From contig NC_054712.1 of the NCBI RefSeq assembly GCF_016097555.1, positions 42,167,880 to 42,231,879 on the forward strand: a DNA stretch of 64,000 nt. The letters run 5' to 3'. The DNA is from Gigantopelta aegis. Taxonomy: Eukaryota; Mollusca; Gastropoda; Neomphalida; Peltospiridae. A model generated the notes under the pieces. It was not told the DNA's origin, searched no databases, and was given only the letters and a program-made list of their open reading frames with translations. Both the position numbers and the translations under genes were made by a program. This document shows positions 1-27,017 of this stretch, in pieces. Each line of letters begins with the position of its first letter. Positions within the stretch are counted from its first letter, which is position 1.

Positions 1-13832
<13,832 letters not shown>

Positions 13833-14230
13833 GTGTGGATGAGGCAAAGACCTCAACACTGACAGATAGATTTATTATTACAATGTTTTCTTAACATCCT
13901 AGAAGTGTAGCTTTTATTTTTATATAAACCTGTCTAAGTATGTAACCAGTTTAAATAGCAAATAGCGTAATAATCGATTTCTGATAATTTTCGACAATAT
14001 AATAGTGATTATGTGGTAATATTTCTAAAGAGTAAAATTTAACGGCTATTTTTTCATTTGATATAAAACATAAAATGTCCTTGTGAATTGTCTTCAGTGT
14101 ATTCATCAGTTGATAGTGGATGGCCTTTATATAGACTGTTCCTGTTTGTGCAATTTTTTTGGCGACTTGTGCAATAGAATATCTAGAAATAAAAATGACT
14201 GATCTTAATAAACTAAACTATTGCAGTATT
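13833..14230 (+). other. GSS: GSS 3' UTR with poly(A) signals
   Basis: AT-rich DNA after the GSS stop. Two canonical AATAAA hexamers lie at 14188-14193 and 14207-14212, about 360-380 bases after the stop. Either could direct cleavage near 14210-14235. The exact end needs transcript data. Confidence 0.55.
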
Positions 14231-14449
14231 ATAAATAATAAAATATTAACAAATATAAACTAATACATGTATTTGGGTGAGGCCTTTAAAGTCAGTATTA
14301 TTCTGAACTCTGTGGAAAATGCACCAGTCAGGTTTATAAGGATAAGAGAGAAAAAAACAAATCATACATTTAACTGATTTTGTGTAACAGGACTTATTCT
14401 GGAATGTAATAAATAACCTAAAAATTGTTTGCAAGGGTTAGGGTTATTT

Positions 14450-14713
14450 TCATTTCAACTTATTTTTGTGCTTATATCCAATTAAGATTCAAGCACGCTG
14501 TCCTGGGAACACCTCAGCTATCTGGGATGTCTGTCCAGCACAGTGGGTTAGTTGGTTAGTGGTTATAGTGAAAGAGAAGAGGGTGTAGTGGCCTTACACC
14601 TACCCATGGAGCCCTTAAGAACTCGCTCTGGGTTGGAACTGGTACCGGGCTGCGATCCCTGTACCTACCAGCCTGTAGTCCGATGGCTTAACCACTGCAC
14701 CACCAAGGCTGGT
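14450..14713 (-). repeat. SINE-C, full length
   Basis: Reverse-strand tRNA-headed SINE. Its head, reverse-complemented, reads AACCAGCCTTGGTGGTGCAG, TGGTTAAGCCATCGGAC and TACAGGGATCGCAGCCCGG. The tail ends in AAAAATAAGTTGAAATG. It is distinct from SINE-A and SINE-B outside the head, where the GGCTGGTAGGTAC motif is shared with SINE-B. Confidence 0.85.
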
Positions 14714-14873
14714 TAATATTTCACAAGCATCATTGTTGAATGTTAAATTCGTGTGGACAGCTAATGAGTTATGTGATGACAGTCTGAAAGTCGCTTTACC
14801 GAGTAGTAGCAAGGAAACTGCTCGTTAATGATTTGCAATAAAATACTTTTATTTGATCTTTCATTTTTCTTAA

Positions 14874-15271
14874 AGGGACAGACCCTAGTTTTTTTAAACA
14901 TGTCGGCATATTTTTCACCTAGACCCTAGTTTCAAACCATAAAAATGGACACTAACTTTGGTTAATTTACAAACCTGTAACAAATTTGGATACAACAGAG
15001 TGAAACATGAGTGTGTTATGTTGAAATACCCTTAAAAGTAGATTAAAATGTGATTCCATAACCATTACTTCTCAGACGCATGTGCATTTCTAAAAATATG
15101 AAAAATGCATTTTGTGGTATTAGAAACACAAGGATGATCAGAAAAGACTTCTGTTGTACACAAATGAATAATCTAAACAATAAAATATAAGTAATATTTG
15201 ATTTCAGTGATCATAAATGGCTTTAATAGTGAAAAATATGCCTTAGTGTTTAAAAACTAGGGTATGTCCCT
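14874..15271. mobile_element. TTAA-target MITE, AGGGACA termini
   Basis: 398-bp element starting AGGGACAGACCCTAGTTTTT and ending AAAAACTAGGGTATGTCCCT, flanked on both sides by TTAA (14870-14873 and 15272-15275). TTAA target duplication is the hallmark of piggyBac and Kolobok elements. Which of the two is not decided. No transposase frame is present. Confidence 0.88.
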
Positions 15272-15590
15272 TTAAACTTACAAAATGAGCTGAAAATACT
15301 GCCATTAAAAATATAAATTCAATGCAAGTTTGAGGTAACCGATTACATTATGCCGATATAATCCACATAACCAATCAATAATATTTGTTACCTAGGTACA
15401 AATTATGTAAACCGAATTCTAGTTACCTAGGATTTTAAAAACTTGTTCTCTGCATTATGTTGACTTCATAGATTTGAAGATACATGTATGATTAAATTTG
15501 ACCAATTTGTATAAATGCTGTTAATCAATTTTTATTTGATTGTGTAATACAGTTATGTTTAAAACAATATTATGTTGATCAATTTTGTTA

Positions 15591-16175
15591 CTATTTATAA
15601 ATCATGTAATATAGATATATTGAAGCATGCAGGGGTGCTTGAAAAGTCTGTGCTTTATAACTATGAAAGGACTGTGTTCTAACCACCCAGTACATAGTCA
15701 GTGAAGTAGGCATCTCACAAGAAAGAATTGAGAACATCCTGTTGAATATGCTGTTCATGGCGAAGGTTTCATGAAAGGTATGAAGGTAAAATATATCTGC
15801 TGACATGTCACCATGGTTGCACTTCATGCTTGTGGCATATCGATCACCCACCATATTCTCCCAATCTAGCACCATTTTGCTTTCATCTCTATTTCCTAAC
15901 CTGAAAAAGGAGTTAGCTGGCAGCTGACATTATGCAACTGATAATATGATGTAATTTCCTCTGTTGAGGAGTTTTGCAACCTGCAATAAGAATCTTTCTC
16001 TGTCAAAGGGATCCATGCAGGCACCAAACAGCATCACTGGAAAAAGACTGTGGATGTACAGAGGGACTGTCTTGAAAGGAATGGATATGCATGCTAGGTT
16101 CTCCATGAGTACTCGGGCATGGGCCGAGACTAGCAAGAGTCCAGTCCATTCACAGGAGGACTCGAGTCCGTTCAC
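15591..16175 (-). other. Coding-like stretch, product unassigned
   Basis: Two minus-strand open frames (16175 to 15930, and 15875 to 15591) share one reading frame. The translated text has protein-like composition: SIPFKTVPLYIHSLFPVMLF, DPFDRERFLLQVAKLLNRGN, and LDWENMVGDRYATSMKCNHG. This could be a worn gene copy, a transposon relic or chance. I do not recognise a family. There are no clear splice sites and no canonical poly(A) context. Confidence 0.3.
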
Positions 16176-16210
16176 AGGAGGACTTGAGTCCGTTCACAGG
16201 AGGACTTGAG
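16140..16210. repeat. 22-bp tandem repeat, three copies
   Basis: Unit GTCCGTTCACAGGAGGACTT plus GA, three near-identical copies. Bounded by GAGTACTCGGGCATGG on the left and TTGAGTACCCGTGC on the right, which are partly inverted to each other. Confidence 0.85.
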
Positions 16211-16818
16211 TACCCGTGCAAGGAATAACGTGCCTATATATCCAATTAAGGTTCAAGCACCATGTAAGGAAGGGCATTCTCATTTAAAACTATTTTTCTT
16301 TTTACGGTCGATTACATCACAGGGCTATGAGAATGTGTTCAATGTAATACAATGGCTGGATTTGGCATCCATGTTGAGGGCTGGAATTAACATGCATAAT
16401 GCTTTACTTTATTTCTTACGAATCATAGTCTCATTATCATCCAGTGTAAGTTTCGGGTACTCGGGTCAAGGTCGAGTTTGACCTTTGAGTACCCAAGTCA
16501 AATATTTTGGACTCATTGAGGCCCTAATGCATGCCTAATTAGGTCAAAAACCTTTCAGTCATGTTAATGAATTTTGTTTCTAAATTTGTGACCAAGTGCT
16601 CTTAAAGATTTGTATTTTACATAAATTCATTAAATGTTTGTTATAAATTTTATTTTATAATTTGGGACTTTTGTCCAGTGTGGCTTTTATCTGATGGTTT
16701 TTTTTCCCCACTTAACTTTCATTGTGGATTTCTAGTTATAAACAATGTTAGACAAATATAGTATCTCATATTAAGCATAAGTATACGAGGGTGGGGTGGT
16801 TGTAGCCTGGGTACTCTG

Positions 16819-16895
16819 ACTGTTTCAGAGCTAGACGGACATTTGGACGGTTATGATGCTCTGTTACAGTCAGTCTAGCTCTCTTACAGTCACTT
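16819..16895. repeat. Foldback element
   Basis: GACTGTTTCAGAGCTAGAC on the left mirrors GTCTAGCTCTCTTACAGTCA on the right, with a loop of about 35 bases. Short MITE-like hairpin. Confidence 0.65.
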
Positions 16896-17106
16896 GGACC
16901 CTAGTGCTGGAGCAAGTCCTCAAAGTTAGGCAAACATGAGAGCCATATTTGGGCAAAATGTGCCAACCTGATACCTTTTTAACCATGTATTTCCATCGTT
17001 TGCAAACCTATATTGCTGTTTGGCAGTAATACTAATATGAATAAATGTTGTTATTCAGATTATCTGTTTTTGTTTCATTCAGTCAAGCAAAAACCAGCCA
17101 TCACCC

Positions 17107-17108
17107 CC

Positions 17109-17151
<43 letters not shown>
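17107..17151. repeat. (CA)n microsatellite
   Basis: C-run followed by about 20 CA repeats. Confidence 0.95.
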
Positions 17152-17155
<4 letters not shown>

Positions 17156-17454
17156 GGGAGCCTGTATTCCTATGATATTAAGGATGAATGAAATATGTTG
17201 TACTGCCAAATACTAAGCATGGGTACAGGGCATAAATTGGTATTTCAAATCTTAATGTTACCTCCCATCCTTATTTTTTTTTTTTTTTTTAATATACAGG
17301 TTTGTGGTGGCTCAATGGATCTCTTTTATTTACGTATTTTCATCAATAAATCAAAATGAATGTAAAACTTTTAAAATAAACATTTAATAAAACACATTGT
17401 TGTTCGTTTTGGGATTTGTGTGTGTGTAGAGGGTGGGGTGGCACTGTAAATGGT

Positions 17455-17640
17455 TATTTTTTATTAGTAGCAATTAGGGATATTTTATATACATCATCCC
17501 ACAAACAGGATAATACATACCATGCCATGGTCTTCGTTACACTAGCTGTCGGGGCCCACCGATGGGGATTGGCGTTTATACTGACTGCAAATCAGGCAAG
17601 TGTTTTACTACTGGATATACATCCTGCTCCACCAACACAA
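17455..17640 (-). repeat. SINE-A fragment
   Basis: Reverse-strand match: TAGTAGCAATTAGGGATATT, TACATCATCCCACAAACAGG, ATAATACATACCATG, GGGCCCACCGATGGGGATTG and AATCAGGCAAGTGTTTTACT (head complement). Both ends worn. Confidence 0.8.
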
Positions 17641-18088
17641 GTAATGAACAAAATGAGAAATGCTTTTTAAAGTCGTCTTTTGTTCAGCAGTAACAGGCGC
17701 ATCTGCAGGAGTGGAGGGGGGGGGAGGTGGGGGTGGGAGGGTTTCGGGGGTGAAAACCCTCTCTGCAATATATTTACCTGGGAAGCATGACTCGACACCA
17801 CCCTCCCCCATAAACTTAGGATGCCACAGTCTAGACCCTTCCCCATGTTATAATTCCAGCACATGCGCCTGAGTAACGTGGCAAAATGGCCAGGAATAGT
17901 AACGTACCACAGTTGAGAAATGGTTGATAATATTCATTAAAAAATGTCATGGGCAATGGGTTCATGGAATCTATTACAACATGTAATTAATGGACAAGGT
18001 GGGAGGGGTGGGGGCGTTTGTTAAGACTTATGTAACATTGTTTTATTATTTTATGTCGCAGTTTTATATCCTTGATAGGGACAGCAGA

Positions 18089-18212
18089 GGCCCCGTTCCA
18101 CAAAGCGGACTTAGCCCTAAGATCACCTTAAGTACATGGCTACCTTAGGCGCATAGCTACCCTATGCACTTAAGTTGATTTTAGGGTTAAGATCGCTTCG
18201 TGGAACGGGGCC
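18089..18212. repeat. Palindromic MITE, GGAACGGGCC family (copy 3)
   Basis: GGCCCCGTTCCACAAAGCGG and CTTAGCCCTAAGATCACC on the left; GATTTTAGGGTTAAGATCGC then TTCGTGGAACGGGGCC on the right. Confidence 0.85.
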
Positions 18213-18406
18213 CAGGTCTGTATGAACAATATCTAGAGGGGGGAGGCACAATCTTTAGTGATTTTGCTCACAACATTAGTTGTAATTCATGCAACAATGC
18301 GTAGTTATTCGTTTGCAACCTTGTATAATATAACTGTTTAGTAGTAATTATACTAATATAAACTAATAAACGTTATTATCCAGATTTGGACAAAAATAAG
18401 CCTGCC

Positions 18407-18671
18407 CAGGCGCGGATCCAGGATTTTTAAATATTTTGAAATTTAAGTGGCCTGAAACGCGATTTCCTCTGAGTAACAAAATAGCTATATTAACGTATGT
18501 TTTTGGTATTGTCATACTGTTTTTGTTATCTTCAAAATTGGGAAATAAGTGCATTTTTGTGTAATTCCACTCTAGTGTATGCTATAGTTAAAAAAATAAA
18601 ATAACGACCCCCAAAATAGGGGGGCGGGGGGGGGGGGCGGGCCCCTTGGGCCCCCACTAAATCCGCACCTG
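18407..18671. mobile_element. hAT-like MITE, CAGGYGCGGAT termini
   Basis: Begins CAGGCGCGGATCCAGGATTT and ends CCACTAAATCCGCACCTG. Terminal repeats are short and imperfect. Flanks AGCCTGCC and TTGCCCTC share TGCC but are not a clean duplication. A G-rich run sits inside. Confidence 0.6.
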
Positions 18672-19399
18672 TTGCCCTCCACCCCAACCCACCGTACAAA
18701 TATGGGAGGGCCCGTGCGCCTATACATGTATATAACATTGCAGCAAACCCACCACACCCGTGTCATGGACGGAACTCTCTGGGGCTGTTGCCCCCCCCCC
18801 CCCCCCGAGAATCTCTTTTTTTTTTTTACTCCAGAAATGAGCATACACATCTCAGGGTTTAATTTGTATAGTGTTTCATTTACTTATAAAAAGTAGTGCC
18901 CCTCCCCCCTCCCCCCAAGATTTTGATCAGGGTACGGCCCTGCCAACCCCTACACTAAGACTGATATACTAAAGGTAGTAATATAGTAATATCTTGTCTG
19001 TGTGGGGAGGGAATTATTATCGTATAGAATATCCCTAGCAGAGGATTTTCTCTAACACTTCATGTCAGACATGAAATATCCGTAATTTAAAATGTGCTGG
19101 GATGTCAAGAGCAACAGTTACTTATTTTCCAGTTGAGTGTAACCTACTGTGCAGAAAGTTTAATAGAGTTATTGCTCTGAGTAAACTGGTTCCCTCTTGA
19201 ATGTTTCGACTAATGACTTCTACAATGCAGTTTCTTAGCAAATGAAACATACCAGTTAATGGATTTATCTGATGCAAGAGTTTGCGTGTAATTATTGATG
19301 CAATTTTAAAGTATTTGTACATCATACGGATTTTTTTTTTACATACACAAGGTTTAGTGAACACAGCCAGACAGAGTTGTACATCTCATACACAAAATA

Positions 19400-19417
19400 A
19401 TGGCAGAAGATGAATTG
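19400..19417 (+). CDS. EIF2S2: EIF2S2 exon 1 coding part
   Basis: ATG GCA GAA GAT GAA TTG then GTGAGT: MAEDEL, phase 0. Context ACAAAATAATGG. The 5' UTR start is not visible and no TATA box is obvious. Too short for ORF finders, but required by the downstream exon. Confidence 0.88.
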
Positions 19418-22400
19418 GTGAGTAACGTTTTGAAAGATGAAGTTAACATAACTATTAACTATCGTTTGTTGAAAGAATATGGCCGCTTCCATATGATGTT
19501 GTGTGGTAAAATGTTTTTGTCTTCCTGATTCGAACAATATCTCCTTCCAAACATTAATGTACTTTTCCTTAAAAATAAAGTGTATAGCAATATATGTACT
19601 ATACACCCTTTCTAAGTTTTTTCTTTTCTTCTCCTATTTGTTTTAGTCATGCTTGCCTAAAATGTTAAATGTATAAACTCAACAACATCAACTGTTTTGA
19701 TTTGATTGTAGTTGCCCTTTGATCCTTCTGTGAAGAAGAAAAAGAAGAAGAAGAAGACTCCGTTCGACCTGGCCATGGTAGACATTGAGGCGGCCGATGG
19801 AGCACCGTCGGTGGTGGGCGGGGATGAGCCGTCCACAGATGGCGGCGCAGAGAAAGAGAAGTCAGATGCTGGTATGTTGGAACTTTCAATTATTTCACAG
19901 TGCTCACTGTCGTATGGAGATCTGTGGGTATAGCGATTGTCAGGTGTGCTGGATTCCATGATTCATTGTCTTCTGACGGGAGCAAGTCAGCTCCTTGCCC
20001 CAGTTGTTGGTCAACTTGTCTCACACTGTTTAGTCAGCTCATATCATTACCGTTTTATTAATGTGCTCAAGCCAGTGGTGCACAAATCGGTTGTCCACGC
20101 GCCCGGGACAACCAAAATATGTTGCGGGCAACCATTCTTTGTCAAACAGTTGCCTGACGGGCAACCAAGAAAATCATAAAACAAGTAAAATGAAAAACAA
20201 AACTTCACGACACTCTGACAGTCACGGGCAATTCAAAAGTATCGAAACTGATAACTTGACTGACAGGCGATATAAATATCCACCCTAATGCTGCCATCCA
20301 CTCAGCATCCACCGTGCATGATTTTAACGAGTTCAATGACAGATACGTTTCAGAAGGGCACTAGACACGTAAAAGGCCACCAACTACACCAACAACCATC
20401 CAGTTTTTAGCTAAAAATTTGGCTAAGCAATTTTCTATCTTCCGATGTGAACAATCGGTTACATAATCTATCTGACACCTAACATAATAATAATAATACC
20501 AAATATTAACGGATCTTGTGACTGGTAACGAGAAGCAGTGTTATCAAGAATTCAGCATAACAATGTTTGCTTATTTTAATAATCACAGTTATTAATTTTA
20601 ACGGCAACATGTATGCAAGAAAAATCTGTAGCATGTTATTTTAACTCTGTAAAGTCTTTGAGTCAAAGTAATAAAAACGGACCGAAATTGCGTGTCAGTT
20701 TCAATACACATGCTAGTTCAGGGCCAAAGACAAGTAGGCTAGGGCCGAGTTCAGCTAGACCGAGCAAAACAAAAACGTCCGCTAAACTGGTTTATGCGCA
20801 TCACGTTAAACCCAATGTCCATGTCGAGAACCAATCACATAGTTAGCGAACGTTTGGAAAACGTTCGTTAGCTGTTCTCAGTGTGCATATAGGTCACGCT
20901 TGACAGTCAGCCGAGACTGTAGCACATGTCAAAAGACATTGTTGCAGACATTAAACAATACGATTACACGCAAATAAATCTTGATGTAAATTTGTGAGGA
21001 AAAAACCCACCACCATATAGTTGTTCGCATCAATGAATACTTAATTTCTGTTTCGTTTGTTTATTTCCGTTGTCTTTGTTAATTTTGCGATCGCTGGAAA
21101 GGAACATGCAATATTTATACAAATTGCGGTTAAATGTACACTGAATACAATTAGTTACAAATAATCATGATATTTGTTAGATTAAAATATTATATAAATT
21201 TATTAACTGTGAGGTGACATCTCAAAAGTTAGCTAGATTTTAAAAAGACCGTAAAATTTGAATTCATTATCTTTTTAATCAAAATCTTTTGACGTAAATG
21301 GATAGTTGTCATAATGTGAAGTCAGCATTCTTAGGCTACATATTTTACAAGCTGAAATCAACAACAAGCATTTAGCACAACGCGGAAATCAAGAAAATGG
21401 CGCAAATTACGAAATTGTTGGGGTGTGGAATAGATGGGTTACTTTAAAATACAATTAAAAGCAGTTCAAATCAAAATAAAGATTGCTATTTTACAGAAAT
21501 CATGAGCACTGTTTAAAAAAAGAGGAGTATTGGCTCTCAGATTTTTATTAATGCCATAGGCCTTAGAATTTGGGGTGTGTTTGCAGAGGGCATTGGCTTC
21601 CAACTGCATATCTCCCCTCACCCACTGAAAAATCAAAGTAATATATTAACTGCCCCTACCCCCATTGCTGTCTTTGATTTTGATCAGGGGATAATTTTGT
21701 TATTCAGATGTATTCCAGTTTGTACATAATTAGCGGAAAAAGATGCATTTTCATATTCATATATAAATACTCTTATACAGTCCTACACAAAACAATTTTG
21801 GCTAAAACATTTTTATTATGGCAAATAAAAAATCCCATTTGGCAATTTTTTTGGCTACAGGTATTTTTAATCCTGGATGAGCCCTGAGTTCATCAAAGTA
21901 TTATGACTGTGACAGCCAAAAAAAGATCGAACCGCCTCAGTGGATCCATTCAGCTGATTGGGGTTTTTCTCGTTCCAACCAGTGCACAACAACCAGACAA
22001 AGGCTGTGGTATGTGCCTTCCTGTCTTTTGGAAAGTGCATATAAAAGATCCCTTGCTGCATTACGAAAAATGTATCGGGTTTCCTCTGATGACTACGAGT
22101 CAGAATTACCAAATGTTTGACATCCAATAGCCGATGATTAATTAATCAGTGTGCTCCAGTGGTGGTGTTAAACAAAACAAACTTTTTTTCAGCCTAAGCG
22201 AAGATGAGCTGTAGATAAATAATGTTAGAAAAGAAATAAAACTAAACTAAGTAATGATAATAATAAAAGCATTTTAAATTTCAGTTACATTTTAAAGACA
22301 GTTCAAAATTATATTCATAAAACGTTTTATGAAATACTAGTATGTGGGCAACCAAGAGATGATGTTGGGCAACCAAACTTCAGCTACTGGTTGCCCACCG

Positions 22401-25400
22401 GGCAAGTATCACAATTTCATATTTGTGCACCCCTGTCTAGTGGTGTCGTTAAATAAAACAAACTTTACTCTTTTTAACTGTTTTATTAAGTGAATATACT
22501 ATTTTAAACAATAATTTGCATTAAATATTGTTGAATATGCACACTAGTCCAAAAGCCTTGCCTGATCATTCCTTTAAGGACGTAAGGGACAACTCACAAA
22601 TGTTGTTAAAATAAGCTTGACAGGTCATTGTAATTGATTATTGGATCTCCCCAAGATAAAACCATTTTAATAAGTGATCGTAATAGTGGAGTTTTACTGT
22701 AATATTAATAAATAAAATAACACCAAAGTTGTAGATTTCCATTTTTTTTTTCGTCATAATTATTTATGGACAGTAAAGTTTGGGTCAACTTGCACACTGG
22801 ATATATTAGATGCATTACAAAAAAACTGCTTAAAATTATATACCCAAAATGTTCATTCAGTTATTGTGTACAAAAGCATATGTTATCATTATGGAATCGC
22901 AAAATTCACTAAAATACTAAGTGTTTGCTGTTAAACTGCGAAATGTAAGAAAATAACTCAAAAGTACATAAGTTCTTAAATTTCAATTAAATATTTAAAT
23001 ATTCAGTAAATTTGTTTCTAAAAGCCATTTGCATGATTGCATTACTGAAGTACGTTGTAGATGGTACAAACACCATTTCATGTGTCTTTACCGTTATATT
23101 TTTTCTCTTTAATGTCTTCTCAATAATTGTTTACTGTCTAGTACTGTCTTAAAAAGGTATACATTTTTGTCAAAAAGTTACTCTTGTTGAAGTCAAAAAT
23201 ATGATTTGCTAAAATAGGCATAACTTATGAATGGCTATGTGTATCTAAGAACTGTAAACAGTTTTGGAAACTAGACATAAATACCTTTCTGATCACACCA
23301 CACAAGTTGCTGAATTCACAAATAATTTATTTTTTCAAATGTGGCATTTTGCTTGATCTTGCCCATTTACTGAATGCAGATAGATTCTGCAAGCATGAAA
23401 AATAGGTGTTGATAACTGCCTGCCGCTTACTAATGAACACGTTGGAATGTGGAAACCCATGCTGTAACACAGTGGTCTGTAGGGGTGTCACGATACATGA
23501 AATGGTTTCTGCCAGAAGGTAAAAAGTGTATGGTGTCATACTAAAAATCTTTTGCAAATTTTATTTAAGTTAACCTTTTGAAAAAAGTAATAACTCTTAT
23601 CAGTACTGTATGATTTTCTTAATCCTAACCCTAAGCGTAACCTATTTTCTTTCTGGGGGAGGCCACCCATACCACCTTTTGACAGTGGTTGCATTCAATT
23701 CCATAGTGCCATACCCAAAAATGTCTTTCACGCAGAAACACTGCCTTAGTATCTCATGATACCAGATTCACAGTGTTTTCACAGTAACACAAGAAGTTGA
23801 AGCTTAGGTTAAGTGATTTAATAACAAGTGATTTAAAAATACGAAATACACGTAATAAAAGTAAAACACTGATTAAACACGGTTTTAATGTAGAGAGAGC
23901 ACATGACAGACATATTGACACCAGCAGGCACATACATGTATTCTGTCCACTTGTCTTTTTTTTTTTTTTTTGTTGTTGAAGAAAATGACTTGTCAATAAG
24001 TACATACCAGTACAAATTGGTGTTCATAAATGAATACGGCATTAATATTGAATCAATGCATGGTCACAGTCGGGCCTTTAGCCAGGAGTTTTTAAAGGCG
24101 CTTACATTTTTAGCATCAGTATAACACATATCAAGTCAAAATGAGTGGCATAGTGGGTTGAAAACAGTTAAGTGTTTGCCTTCAATCTAGCTAATCATGA
24201 TCGTTTTATTTTTTTATTTTTAAGTAACCCACACTGGCGTAGGAAATGGGGGGGGGGGGCATGTACCCCCCACCACTTTTTGGCACCTTCCTACGCTCAT
24301 GACCCATCAATTCCCCACCCCCAACAATTTCATAATTTGTGCCATGTTGTTGCTGTTGATTTCAGCGTCGTGTTAAATGCGTGTTGTGATTTCTGCTTGT
24401 AAAATACCTAGACTAAGAATGCTGACTTCACAGTATATTCCATTTATATTTTAAACTTTTTTCTTCTTTTTTTAATTTACGGGTTTTTTAAAGTCCAGCT
24501 GACTTATTAAATGTCACCTCACAGTCTTACAAATATATATCTAACATTATCTAACAAATATGATTATTGTATACCAATTCAGTGTACGTTTAACTGCAAT
24601 TTGTATAAATATTGCATGTTCATTTCCCCGATCGCGATCTGCAACCATAGGTATAAAATTAACAAAGACAAATTTAATAAACGAAACGGCAGTTAGGTAT
24701 TCATTGATGCAAACAACTATTGTGTTTCTACAAATTTACATCAAGATTTACTTCTGTGTAATTGTATTGTTTAATGTCCACAATGATGTCTCTTGACACA
24801 TGGGTGTCTGCTGACTCTGAAGCGTGATGTATATTCGCTGTGACGGAACATGCTCTTAATTTATTTTCGCCTGTGGCGATATTAATTGTTTTAGAAGGCC
24901 GTGTGCAGTTCCAAATTGCACTTAGCCAAGTGGGCAACTTGTTACGTAATACTTCTGCGCGACGGTCCTCGATCGGTACGCCTAATACACACCCAGAGCA
25001 GGTGTGGAGGCCATGTGGCTAGTAGTTACGTAATATCTCCGGTAGTGCTGTTTATGGCCAGGGGATTGGTCGTGGATTGGCGACAGCCAGACTGACGATC
25101 AGAGAGAAATATACCGACTCTGGGAGAGGTGGAATATCAGATGATAGGGGGAGGACCGCCTTGTACCCCCAGGCGATTTTCTGATTTTATAATAAATAGC
25201 TAGGGTTTAGAGATATCTGAGAGAAGCAAAAGGGACAGGACGAGAGGAAGGTATCCCGGGGGAACGTTAGTCCGGTTGGACTTTGGTAAATATTTTATTT
25301 TCTGCTCTGTGTATAACCTTGATGTGATTGATGTGACTTTAAATATTTTAATACTGTATTATACCAATATTCTTTAGACAGTGTCTTCGGTCATCTGACG

Positions 25401-26985
25401 AAGTAAATCGTAGACTTATTGTTCTAACATTATACGAGTATTTGGTAATATAAAGCTTAGCCAGTCATCCTAGAAGACCTAGGTAAACTGTAGGTTATTG
25501 TCTTTATTGTGATAGGTACCAGTATTAATTCTGTATTACAAGGTTATTGAATGAGTAGTTAGGGTTAATTAAAAATTAACCAGTTAGGAATAGAGCTGTA
25601 ATTCCTTATTAATTAAGTTCCCCTGGAAGCGTTTCTCAATTATTACACGTGTGGGTGTTGTGTCACGGTGAAGTGATTAGCATATTGTGTAAACTAGACA
25701 ACTAAAGATTAACTAATTAAGTGATCAGTTCTGGGTTGTTATTATTGTTGTTATTAATTGACTACTGCGGCAGTACATTTGTCAACGTAGATTAATACAG
25801 ATTCCAAAGTGTATTGTGTTTTTGTTGTGTTTTCTAGTGAACTAAACGTGCTATAATAATATATACTTTATATAAGATCGTATCTCTGATCATACCTAGA
25901 CGAGCCAAAGCGGTTTTGAACTGCACGTTACAGAGAGATCTAATACATATACAGTTAGGAGAGATTTGGACAATCATGTTTTATTCAGTTACGGGTATTA
26001 TAGAATCTCCGTGACATTCGCTCTGAGAGCTGTCCTCGGTTCAGCCGACAAATGTTCTTCCTGACGTTCGACCGGCCTCGGTGGCGTCGTGGCAGGCCAT
26101 CTGTCTACAGGCTGGTAGGTACTGGGTTCAGATCCCAGTCGAGGCATGGTATTTTTAATCCAGATATCGACTCCAAACCCTGAGTGAGTGCTCCGCAAGG
26201 CTCAATGGGTAGGTGTAAACCACTTGCACCGACCAGTGATCCATAACTGGTTCAACAAAGGCCATGGTTTGTGCTATCCTGCCTGTGGGAAGCGCAAATA
26301 AAAGATCCCTTGCTGCCTGTTGTAAAAGAGTAGCCTATGTGGCGACAGCGGGTTTCCTCTAAAAAAATCTGTATGGTCCTTAACCATATGTCTGACGCCA
26401 TATAACTGTAAATAAAATGTGTTGAGTGCGTCGTTAAATAAAACACTTCTTTCTTTCCTGACGTTCGCGAACTATTTGATTGGTGTCCGTCGTGTCCATT
26501 TGGTTTAACGTGAAGCGCACAAACCAGTATAGCGAACGTTTTGTTTTCGCTTGGTCTGGTGGAACTCAGCCCTTGGGATAGCCTACGTGTCTTTCAGCCC
26601 TGAACTGGCATGTGTATTCAAATTGACACGCATTGTCAGTTTGTTTTTATTACTTTGGTTCAAAAACTTTACAAAGTTAAAATAACAAGTTACAGATCTT
26701 CCAGATATTGAATCACCATCACATTGCTGTCATACATGTCGAATACATGCTGTTAAAATTAATAACCGTGATTATTAAAAGTAAACATAAGGCCTACGCT
26801 ATATTCTGGATAGGTTAACACCATTTCTCATTACCAGTCGCGAGATCGCTATTACGGTAATTGAATATTTGGTATTATAATTATGTTTGAAGTGTCGGAT
26901 AGATTATGTAACAGTTTGTTCACATCAGAAGATAGAAAATGGCTTAGCCACAGTTTTAGCCGCTTGCAAATTTTATTAGCCATTT

Positions 26986-27017
<32 letters not shown>

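Larger units (their letters stand above)
13833..19399. other. Intergenic region GSS to EIF2S2
   Basis: 5.6 kb with no supported gene. Contents: GSS 3' UTR, SINE-C at 14450, TTAA MITE at 14874-15271, an unassigned coding-like stretch at 15591-16175 (-), a 22-bp tandem at 16140-16210, a foldback at 16819-16895, a (CA)n run, a SINE-A fragment, and palindromic and hAT-like MITEs at 18089 and 18407. Poly-G/C and A/T runs are common. Confidence 0.6.
20073..22436. mobile_element. hAT-like composite element, CAGKGGTGCACAAAT termini
   Basis: Begins CAGTGGTGCACAAAT and ends ATTTGTGCACCCCTG: 15-base terminal repeats with one mismatch, CAG..CTG as in hAT. The end regions share repeats of GGGCAACCA/GGTTGCCC (20080-20170 and 22345-22400). 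It lies inside the 3' tail of a SINE (ATTAATGTGCTC before, CTAGTGGTGTCGTTAAATAA after). The 8-bp duplication is worn. No transposase frame. A second hAT-like element and a SINE-A sit inside. Confidence 0.75.

Noticed and set aside
19736-19760. Lysine codon run as a microsatellite artefact
   Set aside because: It is in a correctly spliced exon and matches the conserved eIF2 beta K-box.
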